A stretch of DNA of 42,899 bases. Source: Bacillota bacterium (GTDB lineage: Bacteria; Bacillota; Clostridia; Acetivibrionales; JAEZXR01). Under the pieces are notes generated by a model, which saw only the letters and a list, made by a program, of their open reading frames with translations, did no database searches and had not been told where the DNA came from. Shown in pieces: positions 8,783-16,545 of this stretch. The stretch's first letter is position 1, and every line of letters starts with the position of its first letter. A program made the position numbers and the translations under genes. Where the stretch lies: positions 1-42,899 of the forward strand of contig JAEZXR010000046.1 in the NCBI GenBank assembly GCA_023419605.1, written 5' to 3'.

Positions 8783-8812
8783 AGTATATGATTTCTACCC
8801 GGGATAAAGCAA
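8783..8812 (-). promoter_or_regulatory. Promoter of importer A with dyad upstream
   Basis: On the minus strand TTGCTT (complement 8807-8812) and TATACT (complement 8783-8788) are separated by 18 bases. A dyad TCCATT-C-AATGGA at 8815-8827 sits immediately upstream of the -35 box, where an AraC activator would bind. The same arrangement recurs upstream of the GH43 gene (20000-20029), which supports it by conservation. Confidence 0.7.
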
Positions 8813-8889
8813 TCTCCATTCAATGGAATCCATACTCAAAATCCCAAAAATCAATATCAAATAGGAGCAAATAATCATCAAAAACAAAA

Positions 8890-8925
8890 ATTCGGTGCAA
8901 AATCGCACGCAATTTCGCACCGAAT
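8890..8925 (-). terminator. AraC-type terminator (minus strand)
   Basis: TTCGGTGCAAAATCGC and GCAATTTCGCACCGAA form a long, nearly perfect stem. On the minus strand it is followed by TTTTTGTTTTTG. A near copy terminates the intact araC gene at 20139-20172. In this copy no complete araC gene lies upstream. Confidence 0.75.
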
Positions 8926-8966
8926 TCAATCCTACTCCCATTATTATGATACTTAACGGTGATTGA

Positions 8967-9209
8967 CTATGTACAATACATATTTCTTACTATATTGATA
9001 GGGGGGATTCCTTCATAATTTTTAAAGGTTCTTATAAAGTTATTTACATTGTTAAAACCGGAGCATATGCCTATCTCGATAATACTTTTTTCTGTATAAT
9101 AAAGCAGTTCCTTGGCCTTTGCAATCCTTTGACGAATGATATATTCCTTATACGGATACTTCTCTGTGCAGCAACTTTCACCTTCATATTCCGTAAAAGA
9201 ATGCACCAT
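8967..9209 (-). pseudogene. AraC regulator, C-terminal fragment
   Basis: The frame reads YIIRQRIAKAKELLYYTEKS, then IIEIGICSGFNNVNNFIRTFKNYEGIPP, which is the second half of an AraC DNA-binding domain. The sensor domain, membrane segments and first helix-turn-helix are missing. It lies upstream of importer A, where an intact araC gene is found in locus B. A protein of 80 residues with only part of the DNA-binding unit is unlikely to work. Confidence 0.75.
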
Positions 9210-9248
9210 GGAGAAAGTATATAAATAACCTGATTAGAAGTAAACGCT

Positions 9249-9600
9249 ATGACAAAAGTTTTTATGAATCCGGTCCTGGAGCAGGGAGCCGATCCGTGGA
9301 TGTACAAACACACCGATGCAAAATATTATTTCATGATTACTTTGGGCAACCGTCTGGAACTGTGGGCATCCGCTGCCATGACAGGGGTAGGGAAGGGAGA
9401 ACGGAAAACCATCTGGATACCCCCTGTTTCAGGACCCGGATCAAAGGATATTTGGGCACCTGAACTGCATCATATTCAGGGCGTCTGGCAGCAAGCGATG
9501 GTACTGGGGATCCAGGCAGGTGCATTTATGTGCTGGAAAATATTTCGAGGGATCCGATGCAGGAAATATGGGAGGAAAAAGGTGCGGTTAATACACAGTA
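9249..9600 (+). pseudogene. GH43 glycosidase remnant, frameshifted
   Basis: The frame opens NPVLEQGADPWMYKHTDAKYY with the catalytic-base aspartate region of GH43. It continues to DIWAPELHHIQGVW, then loses the frame near 9490. In another frame YVLENISRDPMQEIWEEKGA follows at about 9528-9590, the next GH43 block. The other two catalytic acids are absent. It is one of three GH43 copies in the window; only the one at 16530-19835 is long. Confidence 0.8.
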
Positions 9601-9724
9601 AATATGTATGCTGCAGTGGCATTATTTTTTAAAACTCTTGAGAAAGGGCTAGGAAGAAAATGGGTTCATGAAGTCGCCGTGGCCCACACCCTAGTTTACT
9701 GTTCCCTTATCTGAAGGTTAATGG

Positions 9725-9730
9725 TATAAT
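9725..9730 (+). promoter_or_regulatory. Extended -10 promoter of the membrane AraC gene
   Basis: TGGTATAAT is an extended -10 box (TG one base before TATAAT). The -35 region is weak. It would leave a leader of about 140 bases before the ATG at 9875. Confidence 0.45.
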
Positions 9731-9874
9731 AAAAAACAGTTGCAGAACAATATTTCGTTTTCTGGGCTTGTGTTAATAGCAAGGTGTTTTATTGCATTTA
9801 AAATTTTATTATCATGATTCAAAAGCAGGATCGAACAATTTATAGCTATCAATACGTCATGAAGGTGTGTTTTT

Positions 9875-12034
9875 ATGAAAATTTTCAGGAACTTTAATAA
9901 AACCAGACTTGTAAAGGCCCCCAACATTCGAAAAAAACTGATTCAATTTACCTCTTTTTTATTATTATGCCTGATTACCTTAAATATCATCCTTTACTAT
10001 TTCTCCATGCGCAATACATACATTGAGCAATTAGAGAGCTCCAACGACAGTATCATCGAGCAGGTCGCCATTTCTTATGAAATGGTCATGAAGTATATTA
10101 AAGACTCCGTATATAAAACTGCCCTTTACGACAAAGACCTGATTACTTTTATACAAAGTTATGATAATAGCTATGACAACGTCATGAACATCACCGGCAA
10201 GCTGAACAGTATTGTTCTGCTCAATGAATTTATTCAATCGGCCTACCTCTATTTTCCCAAGTATGACCAGGTGTACAGCACCACCAATAATGTCAGCAGG
10301 ATCACAACAATGGATGAGTTTTCAGATAAAGCCGCCTTTAACCTGGGCAAAGAGAAAAGTCTTTATAGCCTGGACCCACATATAGTGAACGATACTAGCG
10401 CAAGTAAACAACTCATCATCTCCGTTGTCTCCTCGGTTCCTTTATATAATCAGGAGAATAGAGGCTTGCTTGTTGTGAATGTAGATGCCAGCAGGCTTTA
10501 TTATGATGCATTAAAGAAGCTAAAGGCCCAGCCCAACATGAATTTTTACTTATTTAACAGCAATCATCAGGTGATTATCAACAAGAATATGGAAAACCTC
10601 TTTGAACAGGTTAATCTCGATAGGCTCAGTACGAAAATATCCTATAAGGATTTTCTGGATAGTATATTCAGGAACAATGTAACCATTACCTCCGTGTACT
10701 ACTCAGAGTTTTTGAAGTGGAATTTTGTACTGGAGACTTCCGTCCGGACCAATGAAGGCCTGGGCGCAAAATTAACCCGTTTTATTACCTTCTCGTTACT
10801 GCTGATTATCCTCAGCCTGGCAGTTCTCATTTTCATCATCCTCTTCTATACGAAGCCTGTAAAGGGAATGATTCAAAAATATGGAGAGAAACTATGGAAG
10901 GATGTATTGACGGATAACGTATATTTGACCAATGAAGTGAAGGCGCAGTTGGAAGAGGATAAATTCAGGATTACGGACAGAAAATTCGGCACCATCTCAA
11001 TCCATATCCAGCACCATGAACTGAACGAAAAAATTCTCAACCGGAATGTTGCCGAATTACAGGGATTTATTAGTAATTTAAACAAGGATATCAACCGTAA
11101 AATCAAAGTAATTATAACGAATAAGGATCAGGTAGCCATCATCGTGAGTTTTAGCTCCCTTCATTCTCATGAGGAATGCGAAAGCCAGCTTTTTTCTCTG
11201 GCGCAATTGGCCTATGATAAAATTGATCGTCCCCTTCAGAGAATTACCTACCTGGGGCTTAGCACGATTAAGGATACCATTAACCTACTACCGGTTTCCT
11301 ATAAGGAAAGTATGGAGATGTTCAAACACAAGCTATGCTGTAAAGCCCATATCCTTTCCTACTCCCTGATTAAAGACAGGACCGGTACCTTTGAATATCC
11401 CTATACACTGGAAAGGCAGTTGATTAACAATTTGCTGGTTGGTAATTCTGAAGGCTGCAAACTGTTATCCAATGGATTTTTCGATGCCCTCATGCACCCT
11501 GATTTGAGTCTTGAGGACAGTGAGATAATAAGCTGCATCTACCAATTGCAGAATTCCATTTTGAAAAATATCAGCGGATTGCCCATTCCGATAAAAATTG
11601 ATTCTAACACGAATTTTGCCGACTTAACCGATATCAATGAGATCATCGCTGGGGTTGATGAATTTATCAATAAAGTATGCACCGAAATCAATAAAAAAGA
11701 TGAAAACGAGGAATACCGCTTGCACAATACGGTGATGGAATATGTTGAAAAGAAGTTCATGCAGGAAGATTTCTGTATGAATAAGGCTGCTGACGATCTG
11801 AATATGAATAGAAACTACCTTAGCAAAATCATCAAGGAAAAGACCGGCGAAAATTTCACGGATTATGTAAATAAGAAAAGAATCATTATGGCAAAGGAGC
11901 TGCTGCAGATTAAAAGTAAGACTATTGAAGATGTGGCAAAGGAAGTAGGTTATAATTACTCATACTACTTTATCAAGATTTTTAAAAATATCGAAGGTAT
12001 CACCCCGGGTCAATACCGTAATAATATTGTATAA
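9875..12034 (+). CDS. Membrane-bound AraC family regulator with Cache-like sensor
   Basis: 719 residues, YesS/YtdP-like. The first membrane segment is at about residues 27-45 (LIQFTSFLLLCLITLNIILYY). An extracytoplasmic sensor of about 250 residues follows, then a second membrane segment (FITFSLLLIILSLAVLIFIIL, about 308-330). The end carries an HTH_18 module, EDFCMNKAADDLNMNRNYLSKIIKEKTG ... VAKEVGYNYSYYFIKIFKNIEGITPGQY. It should sense a ligand outside the cell and activate carbohydrate genes. GAAGGTGTG precedes the ATG. It converges on importer B, its likely target. A MITE abuts the stop codon. Confidence 0.9.
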   Translation: MKIFRNFNKTRLVKAPNIRKKLIQFTSFLLLCLITLNIILYYFSMRNTYIEQLESSNDSIIEQVAISYEMVMKYIKDSVYKTALYDKDLITFIQSYDNSYDNVMNITGKLNSIVLLNEFIQSAYLYFPKYDQVYSTTNNVSRITTMDEFSDKAAFNLGKEKSLYSLDPHIVNDTSASKQLIISVVSSVPLYNQENRGLLVVNVDASRLYYDALKKLKAQPNMNFYLFNSNHQVIINKNMENLFEQVNLDRLSTKISYKDFLDSIFRNNVTITSVYYSEFLKWNFVLETSVRTNEGLGAKLTRFITFSLLLIILSLAVLIFIILFYTKPVKGMIQKYGEKLWKDVLTDNVYLTNEVKAQLEEDKFRITDRKFGTISIHIQHHELNEKILNRNVAELQGFISNLNKDINRKIKVIITNKDQVAIIVSFSSLHSHEECESQLFSLAQLAYDKIDRPLQRITYLGLSTIKDTINLLPVSYKESMEMFKHKLCCKAHILSYSLIKDRTGTFEYPYTLERQLINNLLVGNSEGCKLLSNGFFDALMHPDLSLEDSEIISCIYQLQNSILKNISGLPIPIKIDSNTNFADLTDINEIIAGVDEFINKVCTEINKKDENEEYRLHNTVMEYVEKKFMQEDFCMNKAADDLNMNRNYLSKIIKEKTGENFTDYVNKKRIIMAKELLQIKSKTIEDVAKEVGYNYSYYFIKIFKNIEGITPGQYRNNIV

Positions 12035-12241
12035 GAACCTGTTTAGTATCTGCTTGTGCTTGGCATTTTAGGTGGATTTTGTGCCAGGGCTGGTCGCATA
12101 CTGCTTATGCTGCTCGCCCATGCAGTCGGGCAAGGCAAATTTTCGCAGTAATAATTTGTTTTATTGCAAGAAAATTTAACGCAGCATGGCGCAAAATCCG
12201 CCAAAATGATGACGAGTGCAATGAGATACTAAACAGGTTCT
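12034..12241. mobile_element. MITE with about 54-bp terminal inverted repeats
   Basis: The left end AGAACCTGTTTAGTATCT and the reverse complement of the right end are identical over the first 18 bases. They remain similar for about 54 bases, to TGTGCCA/TGGCGCA. The element is 208 bases long, encodes nothing, and has an internal short palindromic core. Its first base is the last base of the araC stop codon. The family and target duplication could not be decided. Confidence 0.8.
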
Positions 12242-12299
12242 AAGGCCAAACAGACAGAAATAGAGATGGATTCCTCTATTTCTGTCTGTTTACGCCTTA
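12241..12299. terminator. Long hairpin between convergent araC and importer B
   Basis: AAACAGACAGAAATAGAG (12248-12265) pairs perfectly with CTCTATTTCTGTCTGTTT (12274-12291). The outer TAAGGC/GCCTTA also pair. It lies between two converging transcripts, so it can serve both directions, although no long T-run follows on either strand. Confidence 0.65.
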
Positions 12300-12305
12300 A
12301 TCCTA

Positions 12306-13859
12306 TTACTTGATGTTTTTCATAATCTCAAGATATTCTTTCTCTGCGTCTGCAATCTTTGGCAGAAATTCCTTGTCAACAAAAGACTTCAGTTGTTCCA
12401 GCGTGATATCACCGGTTACATATTTGGTTTCCAATTCTTCTCTTTTCTTTATCAAATCCGGGTTGTCTGCACCGAACAGGTCAAGCTTTGGATATTTGAT
12501 ACTGGGTATATTGACCTCCTTCGTCTTGCTCAGGTAGCGTTGTAGATCATTAGTATATCTCTCGGCCTTTTCTTCGGTATCACCGATAGCTGCAGTCAAG
12601 CCATTATAGGCATAGGAAATAGAGGTATAGCTGCTAAGGTCTACCTTTGTCTTATCCGCTTCTGCCTGTGTCCGCTTTAACAGCTTCTTGTCAAAGTCAT
12701 ATTCATCATAATGAACTCCCTTAACACCGATATTCATTAGTATGAAGCCTTCTTTGCTGTTCCCCCAGTCAAGGAATTCTAATATCCCATCCACATTCTT
12801 AGCCCCTTTGGTGATTGTCCATGCACCCCATACCGCCGGTGTAACGTTATTGATTACTTCCCCTTTTTGATTGGCTAACGGTGGATAGAACGAAAACTTC
12901 TTAAGCGCTTCCGGGTCCTTGGGAATTATACTACTTACAAGATTGGAGTCATGTTGCGTTGTAAAGGCAACTCTGTTTTGCAGCTGCTTGTCAAGGTCAT
13001 TATATACTTTATTGAGGAAGAACTCCGGATCGATTAATTTCTCTGTATACAGCTTTCTCATGTACGTCAGATATGGGTAGTAACCCTCAGCTTTTTCTCT
13101 AACACCTTTGTATTTTCCATCGATATCCTTGGCCTCTTTTGTGTTATTCAGGTTGAAGGCAGCTAAAAGCCATTGGTCGTTCCATAAACCGTAAGGTGAC
13201 ATTGCAAAGGTATCCGCTTTTCCATTACCATCAGGATCCTTGGTAGCAATCGCCTTCGCCGCTTCATACAATTCATCGGTGGATGTAGGAGCCTTCAAGC
13301 CCAATTTATCCAGCCACAGCTGGTTGGCTAAAAGTCCCCAGCGGTTTACCTTGTTCGCTTTCGGTACACCATGAATCTTCTTGGTGCCGATGGTTCTGGT
13401 TACCTCCCACATATCCTTTGTCAAATTGGACATCAGGTTCGGGTATTTGGAAATTTTGTCGTCCAGTGGTTGTAGAATGCCATCACTTGCCCACATCTCA
13501 TAGTTTTTATCCAGTTGCCATATATAAACCAAATCGGGGTAATCACCGGAAGCCATAACGATTTGAAGCCTATCGTTATAATTATTGATCGGCGGAGCCT
13601 CAATTTCCAGCTTTACATTGGCAACCTTTTCGATTTCACTAATGTACGGGTTGTTTTCCAGTTTAACATCTACATTAACCCTGTTCATCATTTTGATCTT
13701 TGTAGGACCCTTCACTGCAGTTGAACCTGCACTGGGGGCATTGGTGGCACTGTTTGCTTGACCTGTTTCATTTTTACCACAGCCGGCAAAAACCGATCCC
13801 AGTAACGCAAGCCCCAGTATCAGGCTTCCTGCTTTTAAAAATACCTTTTTCATAGACAT
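12306..13859 (-). CDS. Extracellular sugar-binding lipoprotein, LipO/YtcQ type (importer B)
   Basis: 517 residues with a lipoprotein signal (KKVFLKAGSLILGLALLGSVFAGC; lipobox VFAGC), then a Ser/Thr/Ala linker. The mature part resembles the importer A protein in plan: KLGLKAPTSTDELYEAAKAI, a DPDGNGKADTFA calcium-loop-like stretch, and AVWGAWTITKGAKNVDG. GAAGGAG lies 3 bases before the first ATG and 9 before a second at 13853, so translation may start at the latter. Here the binding-protein gene is last in the operon, after both permeases, the reverse of importer A. Confidence 0.9.
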   Translation of the reverse strand: MSMKKVFLKAGSLILGLALLGSVFAGCGKNETGQANSATNAPSAGSTAVKGPTKIKMMNRVNVDVKLENNPYISEIEKVANVKLEIEAPPINNYNDRLQIVMASGDYPDLVYIWQLDKNYEMWASDGILQPLDDKISKYPNLMSNLTKDMWEVTRTIGTKKIHGVPKANKVNRWGLLANQLWLDKLGLKAPTSTDELYEAAKAIATKDPDGNGKADTFAMSPYGLWNDQWLLAAFNLNNTKEAKDIDGKYKGVREKAEGYYPYLTYMRKLYTEKLIDPEFFLNKVYNDLDKQLQNRVAFTTQHDSNLVSSIIPKDPEALKKFSFYPPLANQKGEVINNVTPAVWGAWTITKGAKNVDGILEFLDWGNSKEGFILMNIGVKGVHYDEYDFDKKLLKRTQAEADKTKVDLSSYTSISYAYNGLTAAIGDTEEKAERYTNDLQRYLSKTKEVNIPSIKYPKLDLFGADNPDLIKKREELETKYVTGDITLEQLKSFVDKEFLPKIADAEKEYLEIMKNIK

Positions 13860-13950
13860 TCACTCCTTCTTTTTATTTTTACATGGCCTTATTTCAAAAT
13901 ACCAGACAGTAGTTCAAAACTGCTGGTAAGTTTGACAGCTTGAGAATGGT

Positions 13951-14829
13951 TCAACCTTTTACTGAGCCCAGGAGCATCCCTTTCATAAAATATTTCTGGA
14001 CAAAGGGGTATACCATGATGATTGGAAGAATCGTCAATATGATCACAGCCATTTTCATTGTAAAGGGTTGAACCATCTGCTCGGGAGAGTCAATGACTCC
14101 CTCCTGGACTATTCCGGTTCCTCCTTCAAGCACCATTTCCCTTAAGACAAGCATTAAAGGCCAGTAATTTCTCTTGGTGATATAGATTACGGCACCGAAG
14201 AAAGTATTCCAGTGTCCCACGGCATGGAAAAGGGTAAAGGTTGCAATCGCCGGCATGGATAGAGGGATAATGATTCTGAAAAGTACGATAATCTCGTTAG
14301 CACCGTCAATCACTGCCGATTCTTCCAGACTTTCAGGAATTGTCCCGATAAAGTTCTTCATCAAAATTAGGTTATAGGCACTCACCGCACCCGGCAGAAT
14401 CAGGGCCCAGGGGGAATTCAGCAGCCCCAGGCTTCTAACCAGGTAGTAGCTAGGAATCATGCCTCCGCTGAAAAACATGGTGAATAGTATGAATCCGAGG
14501 ATCACATTTCTACCTTTCAAGTCCTTTTTACATAAAGGATATGCTGATATACAGAGCATAAATACGTTGATAAATGTGCCTATAATGGTGATGAACAATG
14601 TCGTCTTATAGCCGGAGTAAATTAATGGAAAATTAAGCAGCTTTTTATAGGCACTTAACGTTGCATTCCTCGGGATCAGGTTCATAGGATCTTTCAAATA
14701 GTCTGCATAGGGCGTTATTGAGTAGGATAATACATAAATAAACGGAAATATGCATAGTATTGAAAATAATGCCAATAATGCATAATTAACAATATCAAAG
14801 GTAAGATCTCCAACATGCTTTTTATTCAT
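13951..14829 (-). CDS. Carbohydrate ABC transporter permease, LplC type (importer B)
   Basis: 292 residues. The marks are YALLALFSILCIFPFIYVLSYS, the EAA loop ESAVIDGANEIIVLFRIIIPLS, and the end KYFMKGMLLGSVKG. GGAGG is directly followed by a TTG (14838) and, nine bases on, by an ATG at 14829; spacing favours the ATG. It pairs with the LplB-type permease upstream. The two permeases of importers A and B are clearly paralogous. Confidence 0.9.
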   Translation of the reverse strand: MNKKHVGDLTFDIVNYALLALFSILCIFPFIYVLSYSITPYADYLKDPMNLIPRNATLSAYKKLLNFPLIYSGYKTTLFITIIGTFINVFMLCISAYPLCKKDLKGRNVILGFILFTMFFSGGMIPSYYLVRSLGLLNSPWALILPGAVSAYNLILMKNFIGTIPESLEESAVIDGANEIIVLFRIIIPLSMPAIATFTLFHAVGHWNTFFGAVIYITKRNYWPLMLVLREMVLEGGTGIVQEGVIDSPEQMVQPFTMKMAVIILTILPIIMVYPFVQKYFMKGMLLGSVKG

Positions 14830-14903
14830 CGCGTGCAACCTCCTCTTTTTGCTTTCATGGTCCGGATCTTATGGACTGGCGAAAATATAACTTCCGCTAC
14901 GCC

Positions 14904-15893
14904 TTACCAGATCCCTTCCTCTCCAAGCATTTTGGCAATCTTATTACTGGATATAAGGAATATCATACCGACGGCGGATGTAAACAGCCCCACCGTCGTG
15001 GCGAAGGAGAAGCGTCCACCAAGGATACCCACTCTGTAGGTATAAGTCTCAAACACTTCTGAAACCCCTAGATTTTGTGAGTTTTGCAGCACCAATATCT
15101 GTTCGAAGCCATTTCCCATAATCTGGCCTATACGCAGTACCAGAAGAATTACAATGGTAGTCCTGATACAGGGAAAGGTCACGTTCCACAATCGCTGCCA
15201 GCGGTTGGCACCATCCACTATAGCTGCTTCGTACAGATCTGGACTTATTCCGGCGATTGCAGCTAAATAAATTATTGTTCCCCAACCTGCTTCCTTCCAT
15301 ATTGTTGAAATAACAACGATCCCCCTGAAATACTCTGCTTTCGCCATGAAAAATATCGGTTCGTGCCCCATGGCTTTAATCACCGTGTTCACAACACCCC
15401 ACGTAGGGGAGAGGAAGTTTACGAGAATGCCTCCAATGACCACCCAGGAGATGAAATGAGGCAGATAAATGACCGTTTGTGTAATTCTCTTATAAGCCTC
15501 CCCCTTCACTTCATTAATCATTAATGCAAGGATGATGGGCACCGGGAAGGTAAACGCAATTCTTAAAAAGCTAAGATAAATCGAATTAAGAAATACTTTG
15601 TAGAAATCACCCAATCCAAACATATACTTAAAATTGTCCAGACCAACCCATTCACTTCCCAGGATGCCTTTAGTGAAACTAAATTTTTTAAAAGCAATAA
15701 TGACACCATACATAGGTACATAATGGAAAAGGATAAAGTAGGTGATACAAGGTATTAACAAAATATAAAGGTATTTCTTCTTATTAAGATAAACAAGAGT
15801 TTCCTTCATATTGAAGGAGTTTTTTAGCTTTTTATTTTCTGGGGCCGGCTGTCCTCCTTTTACAATGGAAGCGGTTATATTGCTCCCTGACAT
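14904..15893 (-). CDS. Carbohydrate ABC transporter permease, LplB type (importer B)
   Basis: About 329 residues. The signatures are YFILFHYVPMYGVIIAFKKFSF, GSEWVGLDNF, the EAA loop YEAAIVDGANRWQRLWNVTFPC, and the C terminus KMLGEEGIW. I choose the start at 15893, where GGGAGGAATATCA precedes the ATG; the longer frame to 15935 has no ribosome site. It is the first gene of operon B. The 74-base gap to the second permease carries no strong hairpin. Confidence 0.88.
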   Translation of the reverse strand: MSGSNITASIVKGGQPAPENKKLKNSFNMKETLVYLNKKKYLYILLIPCITYFILFHYVPMYGVIIAFKKFSFTKGILGSEWVGLDNFKYMFGLGDFYKVFLNSIYLSFLRIAFTFPVPIILALMINEVKGEAYKRITQTVIYLPHFISWVVIGGILVNFLSPTWGVVNTVIKAMGHEPIFFMAKAEYFRGIVVISTIWKEAGWGTIIYLAAIAGISPDLYEAAIVDGANRWQRLWNVTFPCIRTTIVILLVLRIGQIMGNGFEQILVLQNSQNLGVSEVFETYTYRVGILGGRFSFATTVGLFTSAVGMIFLISSNKIAKMLGEEGIW

Positions 15894-15935
15894 TGATATT
15901 CCTCCCTTCTGATCTTGCGAAGTATTCTTTTGCAA

Positions 15936-16276
15936 TTTTGAATATTTTCACAAGTCGCCTGCTGCATCAGTTACCGGATACGATTAGCTCGTAGTTGACC
16001 ATCTGGATTGTACATTTTGATTTTAAAACAATCACTGTGTCGAAGTAAATAATGAAATTAATTTTCGATAATACTCCCATCATTGCCCGGTATTTCTGGC
16101 ATTTTTATTACGCTGATGCAAAAGTATTATTGAAAAACAGCTTCCAATATGAGTGTGTCATAGGGACAGGTCCATTGGCACAAGCTATCAAACTTACATC
16201 ACATAGGAATTGCCACGGGCCGACACCTGATAACGGAATGTCAATAGACCTGTTCCCATGACATGGGCGTTCAGAA
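15936..16276. other. Intergenic region upstream of importer B
   Basis: No gene is supported. It should hold the importer B promoter, but no clear -35/-10 pair was found. A REPIN-like inverted pair occupies 16155-16266. The open frame at 16052-16261 overlaps that repeat and has no family features. Confidence 0.5.
16155..16266. repeat. REPIN-like pair of inverted REP sequences
   Basis: GTGTCATAGGGACAGGTCC at about 16157 and the reverse complement of the segment at 16238-16266 (CCCATGTCATGGGAACAGG...) match over about 26 bases with a few changes. The GGGACAGGTCCATTG core is the same as at 22839-22860. Two inverted REP cores about 55 bases apart are the layout of a REPIN. Confidence 0.55.
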
Positions 16277-16370
16277 GGCTGTGAAAAAAGGGGTTCTATC
16301 GATTGTGCTACGCCGCGTGCAGCGCTCTACAAGCTGCACGCACAAAAGAACCCCTATATTTTTCACAGCC
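16277..16370. repeat. Nested hairpin element (MITE-like), 94 bases
   Basis: GGCTGTGAAAAAAGGGGTTCT (16277-16297) pairs with AGAACCCC...TTCACAGCC (16347-16370). Inside, GCGTGCAGC (16315-16323) pairs perfectly with GCTGCACGC (16333-16341). It interrupts the 3' end of a response-regulator pseudogene and supplies its last codons and stop. Confidence 0.65.
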
Positions 16371-16545
16371 TCCTATACTTTGCCGGCGTAATTCCGAACT
16401 CCTTTTTAAACACCTTGCTTAATTCAAAAGCTTCCTCAGAACTTGTTGTCTCTGCAATGATAAGGCCATGGATATTCCAATTAAAAGCACTCCGTATCCC
16501 TATTAATGTCTACGGCCCATCATCTACGATTACAGCACTGTACGT
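16363..16545 (-). pseudogene. YesN-like response regulator, internally deleted
   Basis: On the minus strand AGGAGG is followed by ACG in place of a start codon, then the receiver start YSAVIVDDGP, an in-frame stop, and IGIRSAFNWNIHGLIIAETT. The frame then jumps straight to SKVFKKEFGITPAKYRR, the end of an AraC-type output domain. The phosphoacceptor aspartate and nearly all of the DNA-binding domain are deleted. The last residues come from the inserted hairpin element. It overlaps the end of the GH43 frame. Confidence 0.8.

Noticed and set aside
16052..16261. 69-codon open frame
   Set aside because: It runs through the REPIN-like repeat and has no protein features.
16277..16370. attC-like integron site
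   Set aside because: Nested stems were suggestive, but there is no integrase, no conserved core sites and no cassette array.
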